Positions 1 through 6,076 of a stretch of DNA of 6,359 nt are shown piece after piece (within the stretch, counting starts at the first letter, position 1; each line of letters starts with the position of its first letter). Source of the stretch: Nitriliruptoraceae bacterium (lineage in GTDB: Bacteria; Actinomycetota; Nitriliruptoria; Nitriliruptorales; Nitriliruptoraceae); the NCBI GenBank assembly GCA_003554005.1, contig PWEU01000409.1, positions 1 to 6,359 of the forward strand, given 5' to 3'. The position numbers and the translations under genes are program-made. The notes beneath the pieces are model-generated. The model saw only the letters and a list, made by a program, of their open reading frames with translations, had not been told where the DNA came from and made no database searches.

Positions 1-153
1 GAGGTCGGGCCAGTCCACGAGCTGCGCCGGCCACGTCGGGGACCAGCGCGCATCGAGGTAGAGGCCGTGCTGCCGCCAGGCGGCGTTGACCTCGCGCTCC
101 TCGAGCGCGGCGGCGCGGACGACGGTGCCGTCGGGGAACCGCACCTCGCGCAT
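1..153 (-). CDS. N-terminal fragment of a probable protein-tyrosine-phosphatase-like protein (runs off left edge)
   Basis: The first 51 codons of a gene whose remainder lies outside the window. The protein begins MREVRFPDGTVVRAAAL and continues through GLYLDARWSPTW to DWPDL at the edge, open in frame throughout. The ATG (153-151) has a good Shine-Dalgarno, GGAGGA at 166-161, seven bases upstream, which fixes the start. The pattern 'RFPDGT-VRA...GLYLD..W.PTW....DWPD' resembles, by recall, the start of small actinobacterial proteins annotated as protein-tyrosine / dual-specificity phosphatase family. In those, the Cys-X5-Arg active-site loop comes further along and is not visible here, so catalytic competence cannot be judged. 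It starts 35 bp after the GH3 stop codon on the same strand, so it could be cotranscribed with that gene, but no functional link is evident. The existence of the gene is well supported; the family name is tentative. Confidence 0.7.
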   Translation of the reverse strand, partial: MREVRFPDGTVVRAAALEEREVNAAWRQHGLYLDARWSPTWPAQLVDWPDL

Positions 154-160
154 CGTGCGG

Positions 161-166
161 TCCTCC
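161..166 (-). promoter_or_regulatory. Ribosome binding site of the left-edge gene
   Basis: GGAGGA on the minus strand, seven bases before the ATG at 153-151. It is the strongest Shine-Dalgarno in the window and shows that the downstream reading frame is a real gene start even though only 51 codons are present. Confidence 0.7.
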
Positions 167-188
167 GTCGGGGGCGGCTGCGGTCGGA

Positions 189-2612
189 TCAGCGGCGGAG
201 CTGGGCCAGCAGCTCACCGATCCGGTCGCGGGCGCGACCGTTGAGCAGGTCGATCATGGCGTCGATCACGCGGATCGGTGGCTTCCCGCCGCCGAGCAGG
301 GTGATGGCCCTGAGCGGCGCCTCGTTGACCACGGCCTCGAACATGCGCCGGCTCGACTCGTCCGCGGCGTCGTTGGATCCCTCGATGCGGCGGTGGGCGG
401 CAGCCACGAGCGCCGTGTGCATGCGGGCGCCGAGCGGGGTCTCGGGCAGGTCCGAGACGGGGCTGTTGCGGTGGAAGGGCAGGACCGGGTCCGGGGTCGG
501 CACCGGGTGCCGGAGGAGGGCGGCGAACTCCTCGTCGGTGGTGATCGTGCCCGCGGGGATCGTGCCCGGGGTGACCTGGTCGTCGGAGGCCACCTCGATC
601 GTGGTCCGCGCCGCGATGTCCACCGAGGACCGACCCACCAGCACCTCGTAGGAGCCGGCTTCGACCAGCCACGCCTGCGCCGCGACGTCGTAGACGCGGA
701 ACGCGCGCCGGTCCAGCGGCAGCGACACCCGCTGCTCCTGTCCGGCCTCCAGCCGCACCTTGCGGTAGGCCTTCAGCTCCTTGGCCGGGCGCCACAGCAC
801 CGAGCGCTCCGCCCGCAGGTAGAGCTGCACCACCTCGCTGCCCGCCCGCTCGCCGGTGTTGCGCACGGTCACCTGCACGGTGCGGTCGGTGCCCTCGCCG
901 GTGACCTCGAGGCCGTCGATGACGAAGGTCGTGTAGCTGAGCCCGTGGCCGAAGGGGAAGGCCGCGGGTACCCCGGCGGTGTCGTGGAAGCGGTAGCCGA
1001 TCAGCGCGCCCTCGCGGTGCTCGACCTGCTTGGGATGGCCGGGGAAGTTGGCGTGGGCCGCCAGCTCGCCGACCGCGGCGGGGAAGGACTCGGCCAGCCG
1101 GCCCCCGGGGTCCACGTCTCCGACCAACACGTCGGCCAGGGCGCTGCCGCCCGCCTGGCCACCGAGGTAGGCCTCCACGACCGCGGCGGCGCGGTCGGCC
1201 CACGGCAGCACCACGGGGGCACCGTTGTGCAGCACGACCACCGTCGGGGTCCCCGTGGCCAGCACCGCCTCCACCAGTTGGGTGTGGCCGGGGGGCAGGG
1301 CCAGGTGCTCGCGGTCGAACCCCTCCGACTCGTAGCGTCCGGGGAGGCCGACGACCACGACGGCGACCTCGGCTGCGCTCGCCTGCGCCACGGCCTCGGC
1401 GAGCAGCTGGTCGGTCGTGGCACCGGTCACCGCGTCGTACCCGGGCGCGTAGGTGATGTCGGCCTGACCTTGCAGCCGGGCGGTCAGGGCGGTCCGCAGA
1501 TCGTCCAAGCGGGTCGGCTCCACCTGGGAGCTCCCGGCCCCCTGGAAGCGGGGGGTGGCCGCGAACGCCCCGATGAGGGCGAGGCGACCCGCCTGCTGGC
1601 CGGTGGGCAGGGGCAGGGTGCCGTCGTTGGTCAGCAGGACCGTGCCCTCCGCGGCCGCGCGCCGTGCCAGGGCGTGGTGGCGGTCGAGGTCCGCGCTGGC
1701 CTCGCCCGCCCGGTTGGCGGCGGCGCGGATCAGCAGCTCGACCACCCGGGTCGCGCACCGGTCGATCTCTGCCTCGGCGATGCGGCCCTCCTCGGCGGCG
1801 AGCAGCACCTCGCGGTCGAGCGCCTTGTTGCTCCCGGGCATCTCCAGGTCGCAGCCGGCCTGGGTCGCGACCACGCGGTCGTTCATGCCGCCCCAGTCCG
1901 ACATCACCAGCCCGTCGAAGCCCCACTCCCCGCGCAGCACCTCGTGCAGGAGCCAATGGTGGTCGGAGCAGTAGGTGCCGTTCAGCCGGTTGTAGCCGGT
2001 CATCACGGTCCAGGGTCGTGCCGTGCGGACCGCGATCTCGAAGGCGGTCAGCTCCATCTCGCGCAGGGTGCGCTCGTCGACGATGGTGTCGACCACCATC
2101 CGGAAGCGCTCCTGGTGGTTGGCCGCCAGGTGCTTCAGACAGGCCCCCACGCCGTGCGCCTGGATCCCCTGCACCAGAGCCGCCGCCAGGGTGCCCGCGA
2201 GCAGCGGATCCTCGCTGAGGTACTCGAAGTTTCGGCCGCCGGCCGGGTGGCGTTTGAGGTTCAGCCCCGGGCCGAGGATGACGTCGACGCCCTGGGCCCG
2301 GGCTTCACGGCCGAGCGCCGCGCCGACGGCCTCCAGCAGCTCCGGATCCCAGGTCGCGGCCAGCGTCACCGCGGTGGGGAAGCAGGTGGCGGGTGCGGCG
2401 CCGCCGAGGCTGAGCTCGTCGCCGGCCATCTTGCGCAGCCCGTGGGGTCCATCGGCCACCATGGCCGGGGCCAAGCCGGCACCCGGTACCCCTTCGAGGG
2501 GCCACTTGTCCGCCCCCGACAGCAGGGCGACCTTGGTCTCGAGGTCCAGGTGGGCGACGATGCGCTCCGCATCGCTTCGGTGATGGTCGTGCGCTGACGC
2601 CTCGGTGGTCAC
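189..2612 (-). CDS. Glycoside hydrolase family 3 protein, probable cytoplasmic beta-glucosidase
   Basis: An 807-aa GH3 enzyme expected to remove terminal beta-linked glucose (or a related sugar) from short glycosides by a retaining mechanism. The GH3 N-terminal barrel spans about 15-300, with KHLAANHQE at 160-168 and the nucleophile motif GLVMSDWGG, Asp239. The alpha/beta sandwich domain spans about 315-555, with ESEGFDR at 428-433; Glu430 is the likely acid/base by analogy with Thermotoga Bgl3B (inference). The segment FPFGHGLSYTTF (552-563) leads into an FnIII-like domain at about 575-665. A 130-residue C-terminal extension (about 675-807), mostly helical, ends in a conserved-looking patch around GGGKPPIRVIDAMIDLLNGR (774-793). 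No PA14 insert is seen. There is no signal peptide or membrane segment, so it should act in the cytoplasm on imported glycosides. The start is GTG (2612-2610) with GGAG six bases upstream. Substrate specificity cannot be read from sequence; beta-xylosidase or another GH3 activity is possible. No sugar transporter or LacI-type regulator lies in the window. Confidence 0.95.
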   Translation of the reverse strand: MTTEASAHDHHRSDAERIVAHLDLETKVALLSGADKWPLEGVPGAGLAPAMVADGPHGLRKMAGDELSLGGAAPATCFPTAVTLAATWDPELLEAVGAALGREARAQGVDVILGPGLNLKRHPAGGRNFEYLSEDPLLAGTLAAALVQGIQAHGVGACLKHLAANHQERFRMVVDTIVDERTLREMELTAFEIAVRTARPWTVMTGYNRLNGTYCSDHHWLLHEVLRGEWGFDGLVMSDWGGMNDRVVATQAGCDLEMPGSNKALDREVLLAAEEGRIAEAEIDRCATRVVELLIRAAANRAGEASADLDRHHALARRAAAEGTVLLTNDGTLPLPTGQQAGRLALIGAFAATPRFQGAGSSQVEPTRLDDLRTALTARLQGQADITYAPGYDAVTGATTDQLLAEAVAQASAAEVAVVVVGLPGRYESEGFDREHLALPPGHTQLVEAVLATGTPTVVVLHNGAPVVLPWADRAAAVVEAYLGGQAGGSALADVLVGDVDPGGRLAESFPAAVGELAAHANFPGHPKQVEHREGALIGYRFHDTAGVPAAFPFGHGLSYTTFVIDGLEVTGEGTDRTVQVTVRNTGERAGSEVVQLYLRAERSVLWRPAKELKAYRKVRLEAGQEQRVSLPLDRRAFRVYDVAAQAWLVEAGSYEVLVGRSSVDIAARTTIEVASDDQVTPGTIPAGTITTDEEFAALLRHPVPTPDPVLPFHRNSPVSDLPETPLGARMHTALVAAAHRRIEGSNDAADESSRRMFEAVVNEAPLRAITLLGGGKPPIRVIDAMIDLLNGRARDRIGELLAQLRR

Positions 2613-2618
2613 GGCTGG

Positions 2619-2622
2619 CTCC
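2619..2622 (-). promoter_or_regulatory. Ribosome binding site of the GH3 gene
   Basis: GGAG on the minus strand, six bases before the GTG at 2612-2610. It supports the GTG as the start codon; the GH3 domain homology begins about 12 residues later. Confidence 0.55.
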
Positions 2623-2670
2623 GTCGGGGGTGCCGGTCTGGGTCGCCCACGGGGTCGGTGGGCCTCCGGC

Positions 2671-2687
2671 CGACGCTAGCAACGTCG
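2671..2687 (-). promoter_or_regulatory. Candidate -10 element inside a short inverted repeat upstream of the GH3 gene
   Basis: CGACG (2671-2675) and CGTCG (2683-2687) form a 5-bp-arm inverted repeat with a 7-base spacer. On the minus strand this segment contains TAGCGT (2678-2673), which fits the loose actinobacterial -10 pattern TAnnnT and lies about 60 bases before the GH3 start codon. No convincing -35 hexamer is seen at normal spacing. A repressor site overlapping a promoter would look like this, but such short matches are common by chance in GC-rich DNA. Confidence 0.25.
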
Positions 2688-2716
2688 CCAGGGCTGCCGT
2701 GACGCCTGCCTGTTCC

Positions 2717-2737
2717 GCTCAGCGGTGGCCGCTCAGC
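2717..2737 (-). terminator. Possible weak hairpin terminator at the end of the MOSC gene
   Basis: AGCGG (2721-2725) and CCGCT (2729-2733) pair around a three-base loop. Beyond a single C-C mismatch the stem continues with GCT (2717-2719) against AGC (2735-2737), giving eight pairs in total. The hairpin overlaps the MOSC stop codon (2735-2733). There is no T-tract after it in the minus direction, so it is at best a U-less terminator of the kind proposed in actinobacteria. It would separate the thi/MOSC transcript from the GH3 gene. Confidence 0.3.
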
Positions 2738-3248
2738 CGTGGCTGGGGTCAGCGCCCGCCACCGTCACCGGGTCCCCGATCCTCAGCTCCCCGTCGGTGA
2801 GCAGGCGGGCGGTGATGCCACCGTGGCCGCGCATGGCCTGGAAGCCGCCCGGACCCAGGGCCTGTTCCATCTGCGAGCAGGGGTGGCACCAGCCGCTGCC
2901 CTCGATGACGACGTCACCGATCCGGAACCGGCGGTCGCGCAGGGAGGCGAGGTTGATGCCGGCGACGACGAGGTTGCGGCGTAGCAGGGCCGGGTCGAGC
3001 TCGTCGCGGCCGAGCAGGGCGGCCACCACGGGCAGATGCTCCGCCTGCAGCAGGGTGACCTGCCGCTTGGAGGATGGGTCGGGGCTCCGGCCGACGCAAC
3101 GGTGGTCGCCGAGCAGCCCGAGGCCGGCCACCACCTCGGTCTGTTCGACCGCCTGGGCCGCCCCGCCGCGCTGCGGACGCACCAGGATGGTGGTGAGCCG
3201 GCCCCCCTGCGGAACGTGGTCCAGCAGGGCGCGGGTGGAGCCGTCCAT
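2733..3248 (-). CDS. MOSC domain-containing protein
   Basis: A 171-aa soluble protein made up almost entirely of one MOSC domain, the beta-barrel fold also found at the C-terminus of molybdenum-cofactor sulfurases and in YiiM-type proteins. Visible family marks: GDH at 47-49, KRQVTLLQAEHL (61-72), RRNLVVAGINL (90-100), the cysteine motif GWCHPCSQME with Cys121 and Cys124, and GHGGITARLL (141-150). A cysteine in this motif is thought to carry sulfur or contact Moco in the family. No N-terminal iron-sulfur or aminotransferase domain is present, so it is a standalone MOSC protein of unknown substrate; roles in Moco handling or N-hydroxylated base detoxification are only family-level possibilities. 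The ATG (3248-3246) is preceded by GAGGA with a tight three-base gap, and no in-frame upstream start exists before the thiQ stop codon. It lies 42 bp after thiQ in the same direction, so cotranscription with the thiamine transporter is likely. Confidence 0.88.
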   Translation of the reverse strand: MDGSTRALLDHVPQGGRLTTILVRPQRGGAAQAVEQTEVVAGLGLLGDHRCVGRSPDPSSKRQVTLLQAEHLPVVAALLGRDELDPALLRRNLVVAGINLASLRDRRFRIGDVVIEGSGWCHPCSQMEQALGPGGFQAMRGHGGITARLLTDGELRIGDPVTVAGADPSHG

Positions 3249-3251
3249 GGG

Positions 3252-3256
3252 TCCTC
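3252..3256 (-). promoter_or_regulatory. Ribosome binding site of the MOSC gene
   Basis: GAGGA on the minus strand, three bases before the ATG at 3248-3246. The spacing is shorter than usual, but this is the only purine-rich site in the 42-bp gap and the only start available in this frame. Confidence 0.45.
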
Positions 3257-3290
3257 GTCGGTGCGGTCGTCGTCGGTGCCTGGCGGCACG

Positions 3291-4355
3291 TTAGCCGCGG
3301 GCATCGTCGGCGAGAAGGTGGATGCCCGCCACCTCGATCGCCAGGGTCACCTCGTCACCGACGCCGGGGAGCTGTCCCCGCCAGGCCGCCACGTAGAGGC
3401 GCTGGCCGGTGTCGGTGTCGACGCCGACCCGGAGGTGATCGCCCTGGAACCGGCGGGTGGCCACGGTGGCGGCGACGGCGAGCTCGTCCTCCCCCGGCGG
3501 CCGGTGACCGGGAGCGAGCCGGAGGGCCTCGGGCAGGAGCACGGCCGCGACGGTCCCGGTGGCCGCCCCGGCGTCGCTCACGGCGCCTCGGGGCACCCGG
3601 CCCCACGGCGTCGTCACGGTGTCGGCGTCGGCCTGCACGTCCACGACCGGACCAAGGCCGAGGAAGCCGGCCACGAACGCGGTTCTCGGGGCCCGCCAGA
3701 GCTCAGCCGGGGTGTCCTGCTGCTCGATGCGCCCGGCTCGCATCACCGCGATGCGGTCGGCGAGCGACAGGGCTTCGTCCTGGTCGTGGGTGACGTAGAC
3801 GACCGTCGTCCCGAGCTGGCTGAACACCCGGGGGAGGTCCTCCAGCAGGCGGGTCTGCAGGGCCCGGTCCAGCGAGCCGAGCGGCTCGTCCAGCATCAGC
3901 AGCCGCGGCCGGGGGGCGATGGCCCGTGCCAGCGCCACGCGCTGGCGTTCCCCACCCGACAGCTCGTCCACGTGACGGAACTCCGTGCCGCTCAGTCCGA
4001 CGAGCGACAGCGCCTCGGTCACCCGCTGGCGGATGGCGGGGCGGTCCAGGCCGTGGACCCGGGGGCCGAAGGCGACGTTCTCCGCCACGGTGCGGTGGGG
4101 GAACAGCGCGTGTTCCTGGAACATCAGGCCGACGTCGCGCTGGTCGGGGCGGAGCCCGGCGAGGTCGCGGCCGTCGAGGTGGATCGTGCCCGCGACGGGG
4201 GGCTCCAGCCCGGCCACGGCCCTGAGCAGGGTGGACTTGCCGCACCCGGAGGGTCCCAGGACACACAGCACCTCGCCGTCGGCGGCGCTGAGCGCGAGGT
4301 CCTCCACGACGACGGTGTCGCCGTAGGCCAGGGTGAGGTGCTCGATCGCGAGCAT
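3291..4355 (-). CDS. thiQ: Thiamine-type ABC transporter ATP-binding protein
   Basis: A 354-aa ABC ATPase that would power ligand import through the adjacent permease at the inner face of the membrane. Motifs in order: Walker A GPSGCGKST (34-42), Q-loop Gln80 in GLMFQEHALFPH, signature LSGGERQRV (132-140), Walker B RLLMLDEP with Asp156 and Glu157, and H-loop His190 in VYVTHDQDEA. All key residues are intact. Residues about 240-350 form a C-terminal regulatory domain that looks like a TOBE domain (RRFQGDHLRVGV, then GDEVTLAIE). E. coli ThiQ is about 232 aa and lacks this, so the protein is built more like PotA/FbpC-type subunits. The ATG (4355-4353) overlaps the thiP stop in TGATG, indicating translational coupling. 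On its own the ATPase could belong to an iron, spermidine or sulfate importer; the thiamine call rests on the ThiP and ThiB neighbours. Confidence 0.85.
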   Translation of the reverse strand: MLAIEHLTLAYGDTVVVEDLALSAADGEVLCVLGPSGCGKSTLLRAVAGLEPPVAGTIHLDGRDLAGLRPDQRDVGLMFQEHALFPHRTVAENVAFGPRVHGLDRPAIRQRVTEALSLVGLSGTEFRHVDELSGGERQRVALARAIAPRPRLLMLDEPLGSLDRALQTRLLEDLPRVFSQLGTTVVYVTHDQDEALSLADRIAVMRAGRIEQQDTPAELWRAPRTAFVAGFLGLGPVVDVQADADTVTTPWGRVPRGAVSDAGAATGTVAAVLLPEALRLAPGHRPPGEDELAVAATVATRRFQGDHLRVGVDTDTGQRLYVAAWRGQLPGVGDEVTLAIEVAGIHLLADDARG

Positions 4356-6076
4356 CAGAAGCGCCCGACCGATCCGACCCGCAGCCGGTCGATGGCCAGC
4401 AGCGCCGCCGCGGTGATGGCGGCCAGGAGGGTCGACATCGCCATGGCCTGCCCGAAGTTGGCGACCCCGGGGCGGCCGAGCAGCCGGAAGATCGCCACCG
4501 GCATGGTGGGCAGGTTGGCACGGGCGACGAACACCGTCGCACCGAACTCACCCACCGCGATCGCGAACGAGAAGCCCGCTGCGACCAGCAGCGCGCGACC
4601 GATGATCGGCAGGTCCACCTCCCGCCACACCCGTAAGGGGCTGGCACCGAGCACCGCCGCGGCGTCGCGGAGCCGTTGGTCGATCGAGCGCAGGACCGGG
4701 AGCAGGGTGCGGACCACGAACGGCGTGGCGATCAGCGCCTGGGCCAGCGGCACCAGCAGGGGCGAGCCGCGCAGGTCGAGCGGTCGGTCCAGGGCGATCA
4801 GGAAGCCGAACCCGACCGTCACCGCCGAGGTCCCGAGCGGCACCATCAGGGCCCGGTCCACCGCGCCGGTGATCCAGCCACGGCCCACGGTCGCGGCCGT
4901 GGCGGCCAGCCCGCCGACTACCAGCGCGACCAGGGTCGCGCTGACACCGAACAGCAGCGAGTTGCGGACCGCCTCGCCGGCCGGCACCGCCAGCACCGAG
5001 CTCGGCTCGTCCACCAGCAGCCGCCGCCAGTTGTCCAGCCCGTAGCCGGCGGCGGTCACGAAGGAGCGCTCCACCAGCACCGCCAGCGGGCTGAGCACGA
5101 GGATGACGATCACCGCCAGGTTCGCCCCCAGGAACCAGCGTTCCCCCCGTGAGCGCGGTGGCCGCCGGGTGCTCGCGGATGCGACCAGCCGCTGCTGCTG
5201 GGCCCGCCGGGTCAGCCGGCCGTACACCGCGAGCGCCGACAGCACCGCCACCAGCTGGAGCAGCGCGAGGGTGGAGGCGAGCGGCAGGTCGAGCAGCTGG
5301 GTGGTGGCCCGGTGGATCTCCACCTCGATCGTGGCCCGGCCGGGTCCGCCCAGGATCAGGACCACCCCGAAGGAGGTGAAGGTGAACAGGAACACGATCG
5401 CCGCCGAGGCGGCGATCGCGGGGGAGAGCAGCGGCAGCGACACCTCCCGGAAGGTGCGCCACCGCGACGCGCCCAGGACTCGGGCCGCGTCCTCCAGCCG
5501 GGGGTCGAGCATCGACCACAGGCCCCCGACCGTGCGCACCACCACGGCGTAGTTGAAGAACACGTGGGCGAGCAGGATGGCCGTCACCGTGCGGCGCAGG
5601 TCCAGCGTCGGCGCCGTCTCTCCGAGCACGGCCACCAGGGCGGCGTTGATGGGGCTGCGGGGCCCGAGCAGGGCCAGGAAGGCGGAGCCGACCACCACCG
5701 TGGGCAGCACGAACGGCACGGTGACGGCTGCCTGCAGGGCGCGGCGGCCCGGGAACTCCTGGCGCGACAGGGCGTAGGCACCGGGGATGGCCACCAGCAG
5801 GGTCAGGCCGGTGGACACCACCGCCTGCCACAGCGTGAACCAGGCCACGCTGCGCACGCTCGGGTCGGTGAGCACGCGGGCGAGCACCCCGAGCTGCACC
5901 TCGCCGTCCGGCGCCAGCCCGAGGCCGACGATGGCGGTGACCGGCCAGACGAAGAACCAGCCGAGGAAGACGACGGGCACGACCAGCAGCGCGAGCGCGG
6001 CGCCACGGGGTGCCCCACGACGGTGCCGTCGGGGGCCGTGGGTGCGCCGCTTGGTGCTGGCCGTGCCGTCGGTCAC
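4355..6076 (-). CDS. thiP: Thiamine-type ABC transporter permease (fused two-domain)
   Basis: A 573-aa membrane protein forming the import channel, with two binding-protein-dependent permease halves fused in one chain as in E. coli ThiP (536 aa). A basic N-terminal tail (KRRTHGPRRHRR, 9-20) precedes the first membrane segment at about 24-54. Many hydrophobic segments follow, with a basic cytoplasmic linker at about 287-313 between the halves. Each half has an EAA loop that docks the ATPase: EDAARVLGASRWRTFREVSL (195-214) and RDAAAVLGASPLRVWREVDL (470-489). FTSFGVVLILGGPGRATIEV (233-252) is typical of ThiP by recall. I place the start at GTG 6076-6074, which overlaps the thiB stop as GTGA. GTG codons at 6109 and 6097 are also in frame but would overlap thiB further and have no well-spaced ribosome site. 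Related fused permeases for iron or sulfate-like ligands are the main alternative; the thiB neighbour argues against them. Confidence 0.88.
   Translation of the reverse strand: MTDGTASTKRRTHGPRRHRRGAPRGAALALLVVPVVFLGWFFVWPVTAIVGLGLAPDGEVQLGVLARVLTDPSVRSVAWFTLWQAVVSTGLTLLVAIPGAYALSRQEFPGRRALQAAVTVPFVLPTVVVGSAFLALLGPRSPINAALVAVLGETAPTLDLRRTVTAILLAHVFFNYAVVVRTVGGLWSMLDPRLEDAARVLGASRWRTFREVSLPLLSPAIAASAAIVFLFTFTSFGVVLILGGPGRATIEVEIHRATTQLLDLPLASTLALLQLVAVLSALAVYGRLTRRAQQQRLVASASTRRPPRSRGERWFLGANLAVIVILVLSPLAVLVERSFVTAAGYGLDNWRRLLVDEPSSVLAVPAGEAVRNSLLFGVSATLVALVVGGLAATAATVGRGWITGAVDRALMVPLGTSAVTVGFGFLIALDRPLDLRGSPLLVPLAQALIATPFVVRTLLPVLRSIDQRLRDAAAVLGASPLRVWREVDLPIIGRALLVAAGFSFAIAVGEFGATVFVARANLPTMPVAIFRLLGRPGVANFGQAMAMSTLLAAITAAALLAIDRLRVGSVGRF

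Noticed and set aside
214..1956. 580-aa minus-strand frame inside the GH3 gene
   Set aside because: Arg/Gly/Pro-rich out-of-frame reading of the GH3 coding sequence; no motif and no ribosome site. Similar Arg-rich frames inside thiQ and thiP (3703-4647, 4548-6125) were dropped for the same reason.
393..2597. 734-aa open frame on the plus strand across the GH3 gene
   Set aside because: It is antisense to a GH3 gene with intact motifs. Its composition (Gly, Arg, His, Val, Gln rich, no recognisable domain) is typical of a shadow frame in GC-rich DNA.
189..2612. Secreted GH3 enzyme
   Set aside because: The N-terminus MTTEASAHDHHRSDAERIV is hydrophilic with no signal peptide or lipobox.
2613..2732. 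Riboswitch or small RNA in the 120-bp gap
   Set aside because: No TPP-riboswitch core motifs or other recognisable conserved RNA elements; only short GC-rich stems. A TPP element, if any, would be upstream of thiB, outside the window.
3036..5045. 669-aa open frame on the plus strand across MOSC, thiQ and thiP
   Set aside because: It crosses three well-supported minus-strand genes and shows no domain or plausible protein composition; an antisense shadow.
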